A DNA stretch of 64,000 bases from Streptomonospora nanhaiensis (GCF_026642255.1 NZ_CP113264.1:4340001-4404000), one strand, 5' to 3'; shown: positions 15,843 to 24,448, counted from the first letter of the stretch. Program-made: numbers and translations. Notes: a model not told the origin generated them from the sequence alone.

Positions 15843-16859
15843 ATGAAGGAAAACCCGCTCACCCCTTCCCCCTTCCTCTCCCGCCGCAGAATGCTGGGCG
15901 CCGCCCTGGCCACGGGAGCGCTGGCAGCGGTCCCGGGCATCGCCGACGCGGCCCTCCCCCGACACGCCGCGGCCGCCGACTACCCCGGCCCCGGCCTCGT
16001 GACCGGCGACGTCAGGGTGCACGACCCGTCCTTCGTCAAGCGGCCCGGCGGCGGCTACCTGGTCGCCCACACCGCCCACGGCGTGGGCCTGAAGACCTCG
16101 ACCGACCGGACCGCCTTCAGCAACGCCGGCGTGGTCTTCCCCTCGGGCGCACCGTGGACCACCCCCTACACGGGCGGCGACCGCAACCTGTGGGCCCCGC
16201 ACCTGTCCTACGCCGACGGGCGCTACCACCTCTACTACTCCGCCTCGACCTTCGGCTCCAACCGGTCGGCGATCTTCCTGGCGACCAGCACCAGCGGAAA
16301 CTCCGGAACCTGGAACAACGAGGGCCTGGTCGTGGAGTCGTTCACCTCCGACGACTTCAACGCCATCGACCCCCACCTGCAGGTGGACGCCCAGGGGCGC
16401 TGGTGGTTGGCGTTCGGCTCGTTCTGGTCGGGGCTCAAGATGGTGCGCATCGACCCGGCGACCGGCAAGCGCCACGACGGCACCCTGTACTCGATCGCCG
16501 GACGCGGCGGGGACGCCATCGAGGCCCCGACCATCTTCTACCGCGGCGGCCGGTACTACCTGTTCGTCTCCTTCGACACGTGCTGCCAGGGGGCAGCGAG
16601 CACCTACCGGATCATGGTCGGCCGTTCCAGCAGCATCACCGGCCCCTACGTCGACCGCAACGGCACCGCCATGCTCGCGGGCGGGGGCACGGAGGTCCTG
16701 TCCGGCCACGGCAGCATCCACGGCCCCGGCCACCAGGACGTCTTCGCCGACACCGACAGCGACATCCTGGCCTACCACTACTACGACGACAACGGCACGG
16801 CGCTGCTGGGCCTGAACTGGCTCGGCTGGGACTCCTCCGGATGGCCCTACGTGCACTGA
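15843..16859 (+). CDS. Secreted GH43 arabinan endo-1,5-alpha-L-arabinanase
   Basis: 338 residues. A twin-arginine signal (SRRRMLGAALATGALAA, residues 13-29) ends near ADA or AAA, so the enzyme is exported folded by Tat. The five-bladed propeller carries the GH43 catalytic set: base Asp61 in VHDPSF, pKa-modulating Asp176 in NAIDPHL and acid Glu227 in AIEAPT. The endo-arabinanase features GGDRNLWAPHLSY and FGSFWSGLK are clear, so cleavage of alpha-1,5-arabinan is the expected reaction. There is no carbohydrate-binding module. GAGGAG precedes the ATG. Paired LacI-type sites upstream suggest induction by arabino-oligosaccharides, and a strong hairpin follows the gene, so it is monocistronic. Confidence 0.93.
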   Translation: MKENPLTPSPFLSRRRMLGAALATGALAAVPGIADAALPRHAAAADYPGPGLVTGDVRVHDPSFVKRPGGGYLVAHTAHGVGLKTSTDRTAFSNAGVVFPSGAPWTTPYTGGDRNLWAPHLSYADGRYHLYYSASTFGSNRSAIFLATSTSGNSGTWNNEGLVVESFTSDDFNAIDPHLQVDAQGRWWLAFGSFWSGLKMVRIDPATGKRHDGTLYSIAGRGGDAIEAPTIFYRGGRYYLFVSFDTCCQGAASTYRIMVGRSSSITGPYVDRNGTAMLAGGGTEVLSGHGSIHGPGHQDVFADTDSDILAYHYYDDNGTALLGLNWLGWDSSGWPYVH

Positions 16860-16900
16860 TCCGGTCCTCGCGGGGCCGGCCCCCACGGGCCCCGCACCGG

Positions 16901-16930
16901 GCGGACCCGGCGCACGCGCGCCGGGTCCGC
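16901..16930 (+). terminator. Terminator after the arabinanase gene
   Basis: GCGGACCCGGCGC (16901-16913) pairs perfectly with GCGCCGGGTCCGC (16918-16930) around a 4-nt loop, 42 bp past the stop. A smaller hairpin (GCGGGGCC/GGCCCCGC, 16870-16895) precedes it. Confidence 0.75.
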
Positions 16931-17321
16931 GCGCGCGTGGGGAAGCCGGTGGGACGGGCCCGGTTCGCGGGTTGGCGGCAGCGCCGGGGCAGCCGGGCTG
17001 GGGCGTGATGCCGCGGCGGCCCGGGTGGAGGGAACGTCAAGGAACCGTGGATCCTGCGTCAATGACAGCGGGCGGCGCAAGCGCGATCGTTGAAGAGAGC
17101 CGGACGCCGGGCCCGCAGGGCGCCTGACACACGGACGTCCGCTCGGCGAGCCCCTGGGGGTTCGGGGCGTGGGAGCAGGTCCCCCGCCCCGGCGGCCCGG
17201 GCGCCGACCGGTCCCCCGGGCCGGCGGCCCCGGCCCCTCTCAGGAGCACGTCCCTCCGCACCCGGGCCACGGGTGAAGGCGTTCCCGCCCCACAGGGCGG
17301 CTGAGAAACAGGGGAATCGAC
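16931..17321. other. Gap without a recognised gene
   Basis: 391 bp of GC-rich sequence between the arabinanase terminator and the crystallin-fold protein gene. It must hold the latter's promoter, but no convincing -35/-10 pair or palindrome is seen. AGGGGAA before 17322 is its ribosome site. Confidence 0.35.
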
Positions 17322-17735
17322 ATGCAGCGCACATTCGGTCTGGCGGCGACGCTCGCGGCACTCGGCTTCGCCGGGGCACTGGGCATGGGGGCGCCCGCGA
17401 CGGCCGCCCAGACCAGCGACGTGGGAACCCAGGCGCTCCGCTCCCTCCGTGTCTACGAGCACGACGACTTCGGGGGCCGCTCGGCCCACCTGACCGCGAA
17501 CGACAGCAACTTCAACAACAACAGGTGGAACACGAACACCACCGCGACCATCGACGACAACATCAGCTCCATCAAGAACCAGGGCGACATGTGGGCCTAC
17601 CTGTACCCCTCCCCGAACCACGGCGGTACTCCCTACAGGGCCCAGCCCACCTCACAGGACAAGGACCTGAGCAGCAACTCGAACAACCCGTCCAACTTCG
17701 ATAACAAGGCGAGTTCCGTCAAGTTCCTGAGCTAG
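17322..17735 (+). CDS. Secreted beta/gamma-crystallin-fold protein (peptidase inhibitor I36-like)
   Basis: 137 residues. A Sec signal peptide (residues 1-29, cleavage after ATA/TAA) precedes a single beta/gamma-crystallin-like domain: RVYEHDDFGGRSAHLTAN followed by NISSIKN, the YExxxFGG and [D/N]xxSS signatures of Greek-key motifs. Such small secreted domains in actinomycetes include the Streptomyces metalloproteinase inhibitor SMPI (family I36) and calcium-binding crystallins; both are possible. The C-terminus is rich in Asn and Ser. There is no cysteine in the mature part. The following lipoprotein gene begins 72 bp later on the same strand. Confidence 0.8.
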   Translation: MQRTFGLAATLAALGFAGALGMGAPATAAQTSDVGTQALRSLRVYEHDDFGGRSAHLTANDSNFNNNRWNTNTTATIDDNISSIKNQGDMWAYLYPSPNHGGTPYRAQPTSQDKDLSSNSNNPSNFDNKASSVKFLS

Positions 17736-17807
17736 GAGAACGACGCACCGGGTGCGGTGCCGGTTCCGGCGCCGCACCCCTTCCGTTCGAGAAGGGAAGA
17801 AGCAACC

Positions 17808-18716
17808 GTGCGGACTTCCTTGGTCCTGTGGGCGGGAGCGCTCCTCGCCGTCGTGGGGTGCTCCACCGCCCCCGCGGAACAGACCGCCCCGCGAGTGGGA
17901 GAACAGGTCGCCGACTTGTGGGTTCCCCTGGACGAGTACAGCCTCTCCAGACCCGACCTGCTCACGGTCCAGTACGCGGAGGACCTCCTGGCCGGTGGCT
18001 GCATGCGCGACGCCGGCCTGCCGTGGGAGCCCCTGCCGCCCCCTCCCGAAGAGGACAGCGACCCGCTCAACCGCAAGCGCTACGGGCTGGTCGAGCCCGA
18101 GCTCGCCGAACGCCACGGCTACCATCCGCCGCCTCCCGCCGAGGACCAGCGCACGCGGGACCGGGTGTGGCAGGCCAGGGAGGCCCTGCCCCGCGACCAC
18201 TGGACCACCGCGTACGGAGAGGACGGGGAGGGAGGATGTCTGGCCGAGGCTCGCGAGACGCTCCGCCGGGACGTCCCGGCGGTGGACACCACCCTGCTGA
18301 ACGGCTACATCGGCCAGACCTACGAAGCCTCCCGGGAACACCCCGAGGTGGTGCGGGCCCTCGACGGGTGGAGCACGTGCATGCGAGCGGAGGGGTTCGA
18401 CTACGCGGATCCGCTCGACGCCAACGGCGACCCCGCCTGGGCAGAGACCGAGGAGCCCTCGGACCTCGAGATCACCGCGGCCCGCACGGACGTGCGCTGC
18501 AAGGAGGAGACCGGTCTCGTGGAGGTGTGGTCCGCGGTGGAGGAGGGGATCCAGCGAGAGGTCATCGACTCCCACCCCGAGGACTTCGCCGGGTTCGCAC
18601 AGGCGAAGGAGGCCGAGCTCGACGCCGCCCGCAGCGTGATCGCCCGGCACGGGCCCGCCCCCGCACAGTCGGACACGGAACCGCGGCGCCCCTCGGACGT
18701 CGTTCTCGGCCCGTAG
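17808..18716 (+). CDS. Putative lipoprotein of unknown function
   Basis: 302 residues. The N-terminus VRTSLVLWAGALLAVVGCS ends in a lipobox with Cys18 as the lipidated residue, so the protein is anchored to the outer face of the membrane. The mature part is acidic, proline-rich near residues 75-110 and carries four further cysteines (GGCMRDAG, GGCLAEA, STCMRAEG, VRCKEE), compatible with two disulfides. This Cys pattern recurs in actinomycete hypothetical lipoproteins. The start is GTG at 17808 with AAGGGAAG upstream. It may be co-transcribed with the crystallin-fold protein gene. The function is not known. Confidence 0.7.
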   Translation: MRTSLVLWAGALLAVVGCSTAPAEQTAPRVGEQVADLWVPLDEYSLSRPDLLTVQYAEDLLAGGCMRDAGLPWEPLPPPPEEDSDPLNRKRYGLVEPELAERHGYHPPPPAEDQRTRDRVWQAREALPRDHWTTAYGEDGEGGCLAEARETLRRDVPAVDTTLLNGYIGQTYEASREHPEVVRALDGWSTCMRAEGFDYADPLDANGDPAWAETEEPSDLEITAARTDVRCKEETGLVEVWSAVEEGIQREVIDSHPEDFAGFAQAKEAELDAARSVIARHGPAPAQSDTEPRRPSDVVLGP

Positions 18717-18949
18717 CCCCTGACGCCGCACCGGCAATGCCGGAACACGCGTCCCCGGAACAGCGGGAGCCCTTTTCAAGGAACACCGTGCACTTCCCTT
18801 CCCGAAGGTTGCCCGAGGGGCGGCAACGGCCCGGTGTGAAAAGTGATTTCCCCTCACGGCGTTCGGTAGAAGAAATCCTTGACGGCCGCTCGCCGAGCCG
18901 ACGTACCATTCCTCGAAAGCAGAATCCGTGAGACCCAGGACATCTCTCT

Positions 18950-19936
18950 GTGATCGAGAAAGTGTTCCACACACGGGACCTTCCCCCCGCTGACCGGTTC
19001 GGCTACTGGCAGGACTGCATCGGCATGACCCACGCCCCCGTCCGCCTCACCAGCGACCGCACCGACGACTTCCTCGCCTACCAGCACATGATGGAGCTGT
19101 CCGACGTCATGGTGTGGCCGACGGCCTTCCAGCCGGTGACCTTCGAGAGGATCCCGCGGCTCATCCGGGCCTCGGACCCCGAGCGCTACCACCTCAGCCT
19201 CGTGACCACAGGTCGGCTCGAGGTGGAGTCCGAGGGCCGCTCCAGCGACGTCCGCGAGCACGAGATCAACGTGGTCGACACCTCGGTCCCCTTCCGGATC
19301 CGAGCCGCGGCAGGGCTTCCCCGACAGGTGGGCATCGGCCTCGAGATCCCCAAGAGGAGACTGGCGATCCCCGGGCGCAGCGTGGAGCCCCTGGTGGGCG
19401 CCAAGCTCTCCGCCGCCGACGGCTACGGCGCCCTCCTGCGCCGGTTCCTCTCCCAGCTGGCACAGGACAGCGCCTCCTACCGGCCCTCGGACGGCAACCA
19501 CCTCTCCACCGTCGTGTGCGACCTCGTCTCGGGCCTGTTCGCCCACGCGTTGGAGGCGGAGGATCGGCTCCCTCCCGAGAGCCGGGCGAGAACCCTGCGC
19601 ATGAGCGCCAGGAACTTCATCAGGAGCAGGCTGGGAGAACCGTCCCTGACACCCCGCACCGTGGCCCGTGCCCACCACATCTCCACCAGCTACCTGCACC
19701 GGCTCTTCAGCGACGAGGGCGCCAGCGTCGGCGCGTGGATCCGCGGACAGCGCCTGGCGAACGCCCGTGCCGACCTGGAGAACCCGGACCTGGACCCGGT
19801 GCCGATCCACCGCATCGCCGAGAAGTGGGGGTTCTCCAGCGCGTCCGTCTTCAGCCGGGCCTACCGTGAGAGCTACGGAGTCTCTCCCCGTGACACCCGT
19901 GGCGAACGCCGGACGGCACGGCCACCGGCCCGCTGA
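18950..19936 (+). CDS. AraC-family regulator (copy 1 of a convergent pair)
   Basis: 328 residues. The N-terminal AraC-binding-like domain (about 1-210, with FGYWQDCIG and RYHLSLVTTGRLEVE) is followed by a C-terminal double HTH (about 215-315: LTPRTVARAHHISTSYLHRL and IHRIAEKWGFSSASVFSRAY). This is the Streptomyces-type AraC subfamily whose N-terminal domain senses an unknown ligand or partner. The start is GTG at 18950, with AGGA 12 bases upstream. The upstream 233 bp contain no other gene. It shares architecture and many segments (HHISTSYLHRLF, LFAHxLEAED, PESR) with the convergent gene at 19873, with which its 3' end overlaps by 64 bp. Confidence 0.88.
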   Translation: MIEKVFHTRDLPPADRFGYWQDCIGMTHAPVRLTSDRTDDFLAYQHMMELSDVMVWPTAFQPVTFERIPRLIRASDPERYHLSLVTTGRLEVESEGRSSDVREHEINVVDTSVPFRIRAAAGLPRQVGIGLEIPKRRLAIPGRSVEPLVGAKLSAADGYGALLRRFLSQLAQDSASYRPSDGNHLSTVVCDLVSGLFAHALEAEDRLPPESRARTLRMSARNFIRSRLGEPSLTPRTVARAHHISTSYLHRLFSDEGASVGAWIRGQRLANARADLENPDLDPVPIHRIAEKWGFSSASVFSRAYRESYGVSPRDTRGERRTARPPAR

Positions 19937-21060
19937 ACCCTTCCGGGGCCCTCCCGCTGTTCCCGGACCGGGTGGTCCACCACGTGCAGCCGCACGGCCG
20001 GGACCGTGCCCGACCGCTGCGTCCCCGCCGGGCCGTGGGGCGGAGGCACCGTGCCGGGACGCCCGCCCTCCGTCGCGTGCCCGCCGTGCCGACCGGACCG
20101 CGCCTGCGACCGGTAGTCCCGCGGGGGGATCCCGTAGGCGGCTCGGAAGGTCCGGCTGAACGCGGCGGCGTGGTCGAATCCCCAGCGCGCCGCGATGCTG
20201 TGGATCGGGACCGCCGCCAGGGCGGGGTCGGCCAGGTCCCGGCAGGCGCGTTCCAGGCGCTGCTCCCGGATCCAGGCGGCGACGGTGGTGTCGCCCTCCT
20301 GGAAGAGGCGGTGCAGGTAGCTGGTGGAGATGTGGTGCGCGGCGGCGATCGCCGCCGGTGTCAGCCGCGGGTCGTGGAGGTGCTCCAGGACGAAGGCCCG
20401 GATGCGCAGCAGCAGGCTCCGGCCGCGGCTCTCCGGGACCAGGGTGTCCTCCGCCTCCAGGGTGTGCGCGAACAGGGCCGACACGAGGTCGCCCAGGATC
20501 AGCGCCAGTCGGGGATCGTCGCCCGGGGAGTAGGTTCCGGGGTTCTCGGTCAGCTGGTGGACGAAGCCGGTGAGCAGGGCTCCGAACCCCTCCCGTCCCG
20601 AGAGCCGGAGACCGGTGATCCGGTCGGCCCTGCTCCGGGGCAGGGTCAGCAGGTGCTTGGGGATGTCGACGCCCGCGCTCACGACGAGTCCCTTGTCGCC
20701 CGGCGCCTGGATGTCGTACGGCGTGGAGGAGTCGTTCACGTGGATCTCATCGGGGCCGTACGCGGCCCTGCGCCGGTCCCAGTCCCGTTCCATCGTGCCG
20801 CTCCGCACCAGGCAGATGTTGTACGCCTCGGGGTCGGAGAGCCGGATCAACCGTGCCGTCCTGCGCGCGGTCAGGGCCCGGAACCCCATCTTCCACACGC
20901 GTGCGCCCTCCAGGTGCAGGTCCCGCTGGTGGACCCGGAAGTCAGCGATCCGGTCGCTCGTGGCATCCATGGGCGTCGGGGCCGTGGCCATGATCCGGCG
21001 CCACACCTCGAAGCGGTCCGCGGCGGGCAGTTCGTCGGTGTTGAACTCCGACTCGATCAC
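19873..21060 (-). CDS. AraC-family regulator (copy 2, convergent paralogue)
   Basis: 395 residues. The domains are the same as in the convergent gene: an N-terminal sensing domain (DRFEVWRRIMATAPTPMD onward) and a double HTH (LTPAAIAAAHHISTSYLHRL; IHSIAARWGFDHAAAFSRTF), ending about residue 325. A further tail of about 70 residues is basic, low in complexity and partly antisense to the other gene, so it is probably an accidental extension. The start is GTG at 21060, because GAAGGAC lies just upstream on this strand. The two paralogues point toward each other and overlap at their 3' ends. The regulated genes are not obvious. Confidence 0.85.
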   Translation of the reverse strand: MIESEFNTDELPAADRFEVWRRIMATAPTPMDATSDRIADFRVHQRDLHLEGARVWKMGFRALTARRTARLIRLSDPEAYNICLVRSGTMERDWDRRRAAYGPDEIHVNDSSTPYDIQAPGDKGLVVSAGVDIPKHLLTLPRSRADRITGLRLSGREGFGALLTGFVHQLTENPGTYSPGDDPRLALILGDLVSALFAHTLEAEDTLVPESRGRSLLLRIRAFVLEHLHDPRLTPAAIAAAHHISTSYLHRLFQEGDTTVAAWIREQRLERACRDLADPALAAVPIHSIAARWGFDHAAAFSRTFRAAYGIPPRDYRSQARSGRHGGHATEGGRPGTVPPPHGPAGTQRSGTVPAVRLHVVDHPVREQREGPGRVQRAGGRAVRRSPRVSRGETP

Positions 21061-21538
21061 CGTGTCCGTCCTTCGCTCGGCTCCGCCACCGGCCCCGTCA
21101 GCCGGTGGCTCCACGTACCACCAGGGTCACCGACGGTGCTTTCAGCGGGCCTTCACCGCACGTCGCCCCGGGGCCGCCCTTCGGACGCGAACGCCCGGGA
21201 CGGTCGGCGGACCGGTCGACGCGGAGGCTGCTCAGGGCGCGGGCCGTCCGGCAGCGGAGGATTCCGCGGCTCCGTGGCCGACCGTCCCGGCACCGGGGAA
21301 CCTGGAATGCCCGGAATGACCGGGTCCGGTCATCGCCGGGGACCCACGGCGCCCGGCGGGCTACTGTCCTTCGAGGACACGCGCGAGGAGGTATCACTCG
21401 GGCCGCCACTTCGAGCCGGACGGCGAGGGCGGGCGGCCCCGTCCCGAAGCGGCGGCAGGCCTCCGGAAGCCCGGCCCCACGGCCACAGGCCCGTGTCCGC
21501 CCGTCCGTACCCCGCCGTTCCGACAGCGAAGGTGAACC
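21061..21538. other. Divergent promoter gap without a recognised gene
   Basis: 478 bp between the AraC gene (leftward) and the HAD gene (rightward). I see no clear operator. The open frames across it have the arginine/proline-rich composition of noncoding high-GC DNA. Confidence 0.35.
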
Positions 21539-22246
21539 GTGACCTCCTCCCCTCCCCCTCCCGGCCCCTACCGGGGGCTCCTCCTGGACTTCGTCGGCGT
21601 GCTCACCGCGAACGTGCGCGCGTCCGTGCAGGGCTGGTGCGTGGCCCAGGGGCTGCATCCCCGTGCGTGGGGGACGACGCTGACCCATCACCCCGAGGGC
21701 CGTCGGCTCTACCTGGACCTGGAGGCCGGCCGGCTCTCCCAGAGCGAGTGGAACCGGCGCACCGCGGCGCTGCTGGGCGTCGCCGATCACGAGGACCTCA
21801 TGGGACGGGCCTGGGCCGGGGTCGGTTCCGACGCCGCCATGATCGCCCTGGCCCGCACCGCCCGCCGCGCGGGGCTGAAGGTCGCCCTGCTGTCCAACAG
21901 CTTCGGTCTGGACCCGTACGACCCCTACGAGACGCTCGGGGTGAACGGGCTGTTCGACGTGACGGTGCTGTCGGAGGTCGAGGGGATCGCCAAGCCCGAC
22001 CCCGAGATCTACCGGCGCACGTTGGAGCGCCTGGGCCTGGACGGCGGCGCGTGCGTGTTCGTGGACGACAACCCCGACAACCTGCCTCCGGCCCGGGAGC
22101 TGGGCATCACGACGGTCCACGCCGACGGCGGGCCGGACCTCGCCGCCAGGGTCGCCGCCCTGCTGGACCTCCCCCTCCAGGAAGCGGACGGGGTGGGCCG
22201 GGAGGGGGCGACGGAGGTCTCCACGCGGAGCCCGGGAGCGGTCTGA
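21539..22246 (+). CDS. HAD-superfamily (IA) hydrolase-like protein
   Basis: 235 residues. The HAD motifs are in order: motif I LLLDFVGVLT (14-23), cap domain (25-85), motif II SNS in ALLSNSFG, motif III Lys in GIAKPDPEIY and motif IV VFVDDNPDNL. Motif I is normally DxDGxxx; here the second Asp, the usual general acid, is Val (DFVGVLT). Many actinomycete HAD-IA proteins have DYGGVL or DFGGVL instead, so loss of this Asp is shared by a subgroup of uncertain activity. It may be a phosphatase with altered chemistry or a non-hydrolytic protein. The start is GTG at 21539, with AAGG 6 bases upstream. Confidence 0.85.
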   Translation: MTSSPPPPGPYRGLLLDFVGVLTANVRASVQGWCVAQGLHPRAWGTTLTHHPEGRRLYLDLEAGRLSQSEWNRRTAALLGVADHEDLMGRAWAGVGSDAAMIALARTARRAGLKVALLSNSFGLDPYDPYETLGVNGLFDVTVLSEVEGIAKPDPEIYRRTLERLGLDGGACVFVDDNPDNLPPARELGITTVHADGGPDLAARVAALLDLPLQEADGVGREGATEVSTRSPGAV

Positions 22247-22542
22247 GGCACTGCTCACCGGTTTCACCGACGCGCGCAGGGCCTCGTGACCTCACGGTGC
22301 CGGAGCGGGGCGGACGAGGGGAACCGCGACGGCGGGCCCCAGGTCGGCCTCTTACCGACACCCTCGGCCCCGGTTCGGCGACCTCCGGGACCGTTCCGGA
22401 GAGGAGGGCGCCTCGCCCTCCGCCGGATCCGTCCCGGAACAGTCGACCGAGGATCAAGAAAGCGGCGACTCGGGGCCAACGACAGTTCCGGGGAGGCTTG
22501 CCATGCTCGAAGGGACCTGTTGGCCTCTCCTGGGAGACACAC

Positions 22543-22668
22543 ATGATCCGCCGACTGATCGCCACCGCAGCCCTCGCCGCAGCCACCGCCCTCGTGCTCG
22601 GAGCCCCCGCGCACGCCGACGACCACCACGCCAGCGGTGTCGTGGCGGGCGACCACTTCGCCAGCTGA
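22543..22668 (+). CDS. 41-residue exported peptide
   Basis: The short frame encodes a textbook Sec signal: MIRRLIATAALAAATALVL, then GAPAHA with an AxA cleavage site near residue 26. A very short mature part of about 15 residues, rich in His, Asp and Gly, follows (DDHHASGVVAGDHFAS). TGGGAG precedes the ATG by 6 bases, and a strong hairpin follows within 25 bp, so it looks like a true single-gene unit despite its size. No family is recognised. Plausible roles are a metal-binding or signalling peptide, both speculative. It lies 296 bp after the HAD gene. Confidence 0.6.
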   Translation: MIRRLIATAALAAATALVLGAPAHADDHHASGVVAGDHFAS

Positions 22669-22692
22669 CCCGGCCCTCCGCCAGCAGTGACA

Positions 22693-22739
22693 CCCCTCGC
22701 ACGCGTGCCACGCCGCACAGGCGTCACGCGTGCGAGGGG
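22693..22739. terminator. Bidirectional terminator between the exported peptide and the HIT gene
   Basis: CCCCTCGCACGCGTG (22693-22707) pairs perfectly with CACGCGTGCGAGGGG (22725-22739), a 15-bp stem with a 17-nt loop. It is placed between two convergent genes. Confidence 0.8.
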
Positions 22740-22759
22740 CCCGGTCCTCCCGAAGCCGC

Positions 22760-23215
22760 TCAGGAGGCGGACGGAGCCTGCGGTGCCGCGTCCAGCCGGT
22801 CCCGCAGCCGCCGCTGGAGCGCCTCGAGCCGGCTGTCGTCCGCCCGGACGGCGGCGTGGAGTTCGAGGGTCTCGCCCTCGTATCGGGGAATGACGTGGAA
22901 GTGCAGATGGAACACGGTCTGCCCGGCGGCGGCCTCGTTGAACTGGATGATCTGGATGCCGTCGGGTTCGAGCTCGTCGGCGATCGCCCGCGCGACCCGC
23001 TGCACCTTCTGGATGAGCGTGGCGAGTTGTGCAGGCGTGGCGTCCAGGAGGGTCCGGGGCTGCCCGGTCTTCGGAATCACGAGGGCGTGACCGTAGGACT
23101 GGGGGAACACGTCGAGGAACGCGAGGACCTCGTCGTCCTCATGGATCGTGAAGGCGGGCGCCTCGCCGCGGATGATCTTCGCGAAGACGTTCTGGGGATC
23201 GTACGGGTCGGTCAT
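22760..23215 (-). CDS. HIT-family (histidine triad) nucleotide hydrolase/transferase
   Basis: 151 residues. A HIT domain begins FAKIIRGEAPAFTIHEDDEVLAFLD and carries the triad HLHFHV at residues 103-108, with His as the nucleophile for nucleotidyl transfer. Preceding segments SYGHALVIPKTGQPRTL and IQIIQFNEAAAGQTVFH are typical of the HinT branch, which hydrolyses AMP-linked amines or adenylates in the cytosol. A basic/Gln-rich helical tail of about 30 residues is an extension over minimal HinT. The ATG is at 23215. The gene is 124 bp from the GlxA gene upstream on the same strand and is probably transcribed separately. Confidence 0.92.
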   Translation of the reverse strand: MTDPYDPQNVFAKIIRGEAPAFTIHEDDEVLAFLDVFPQSYGHALVIPKTGQPRTLLDATPAQLATLIQKVQRVARAIADELEPDGIQIIQFNEAAAGQTVFHLHFHVIPRYEGETLELHAAVRADDSRLEALQRRLRDRLDAAPQAPSAS

Positions 23216-23339
23216 CGTGCGTCAGGCTCTCCGTCGCGTCCTTCTGAGGCAGCCTCGATCGGCTCTGGTCCGGTCGCCACGATAGCGGTGGGGCGAACGG
23301 ACACCGGGGTCACGGCCCCGCGTTCCCGGCCGGGCCGGG

Positions 23340-24293
23340 TCAGTCGCCGTGCCGGGTGCTGTAGTCGCGGCGGTACTCCGAGGGTGTCATCCCGAAGGAG
23401 GTCCGGAAGTGCTTCCGGAACGTGGCCGCGTTGTGCAGTCCGCACCGGGCGGCGGCCTGTTCGATCGGCAGGTCGGTGGTCTCCAGAAGCCGGCGGGCCT
23501 CGTTGAGGCGTTGTTCCCGGAGCCAGGCGGCCGGGGTCGTGCCGTTGGTGGCGGTGAAGGCGCGGATGAAGGTGCGCCTGCTCATACGTGCGACGCCGGC
23601 GAGGGTGTCGACGTCGATCGGTTCGGCGAGGTGTTCGAGCGCCCATTCGAGGACCCGGGAGATCGGTTCGGCAGTGGTCCGCGAAGGGCGGGGGCCGTCG
23701 ATGTACTGCGCCTGGCCACCGCCGCGGTGGGGGGCCACGACGAGTTCCTTGGCGACCTGGCCTGCGGTGTGCGATCCGAGTCGGGTGCGGACCAGGTGGA
23801 GGCAGGCGTCCAGGCCAGCGGCGGTGCCGGCGGAGGTGAGGACGTCACCGTGGTCGATGTACAGCACGCTCTTGTCCAGGGCGACACCCGGGTGCCGCGT
23901 GCGAAAGGTCTCGAACGCCTTCCAGTGCGTGACCGCAGCCCGCCCGTCCAGCAAACCGGCGTCCGCCACGGCGATGGCCCCCAGGCAGAGGCCGACCACG
24001 GTCGCCCCCCGCTCGTGCGCGCGGCGGAGCGCGCCGATCAGGGCCGGGCTCGGCCTTCGGAAGTCCGTGTGCCAGGAGGGGATCACCACCGCGTCGGCGT
24101 CCTCGAGGGCGGTGAGGTCCGCGAGCCCGCCGAGCTGGTACCCCTCCGCCGTGCGTACACGCCCCCTCGCCTCGGAGAACAACACCGACGACCAGTCGGC
24201 GAACCCCTGCCGGGCGACTTCGTCGAAGACGAGGGTCGGCGTGGACAGGTGGAACATCGTGACGTCGTCGAACGCATAGACAGCGATCCGCAT
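23340..24293 (-). CDS. GlxA-family regulator (DJ-1/PfpI domain plus AraC HTH)
   Basis: 317 residues. The N-terminal DJ-1/PfpI-like domain spans about 1-185 (AVYAFDDVTMFHLSTP; VGLCLGAIAVADAGLLDGR with the nucleophile-position Cys). The C-terminal AraC double HTH (about 215-310: TLAGVARMSRRTFIRAFTA and IEQAAARCGLHNAATFRKHF) completes the GlxA architecture. These regulators often control genes for amide or nitrogen-compound metabolism. The ATG at 24293 is chosen because GAGGAT lies just upstream and the DJ-1 strand starts at once. It is divergent from an isochorismatase-like hydrolase 155 bp away, the likely target, with a TGGCACG/CGTGCCA repeat between them. Confidence 0.92.
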   Translation of the reverse strand: MRIAVYAFDDVTMFHLSTPTLVFDEVARQGFADWSSVLFSEARGRVRTAEGYQLGGLADLTALEDADAVVIPSWHTDFRRPSPALIGALRRAHERGATVVGLCLGAIAVADAGLLDGRAAVTHWKAFETFRTRHPGVALDKSVLYIDHGDVLTSAGTAAGLDACLHLVRTRLGSHTAGQVAKELVVAPHRGGGQAQYIDGPRPSRTTAEPISRVLEWALEHLAEPIDVDTLAGVARMSRRTFIRAFTATNGTTPAAWLREQRLNEARRLLETTDLPIEQAAARCGLHNAATFRKHFRTSFGMTPSEYRRDYSTRHGD

Positions 24294-24306
24294 GATCCTC
24301 ACACTA

Positions 24307-24341
24307 TGGCACGCATGCATCGAAGGATTGCACTCGTGCCA
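24307..24341. promoter_or_regulatory. Inverted repeat in the GlxA/isochorismatase divergent promoter
   Basis: TGGCACG (24307-24313) and CGTGCCA (24335-24341) are perfect complements separated by 21 bp, giving a 28-bp centre spacing. They lie just upstream of the GlxA start in a patch of lower GC. This suits a dimeric AraC-type regulator. Confidence 0.45.
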
Positions 24342-24448
24342 CTGGTGGCCGTTCGCCGTTCTCGCCAGGCTTGTCCCAGCGGCGCTGCACGCGGGCGAGG
24401 ATGCCCGCGGTGGCCAGGAGCGCCGCCACCCGACCCGAGGAGGAACCC

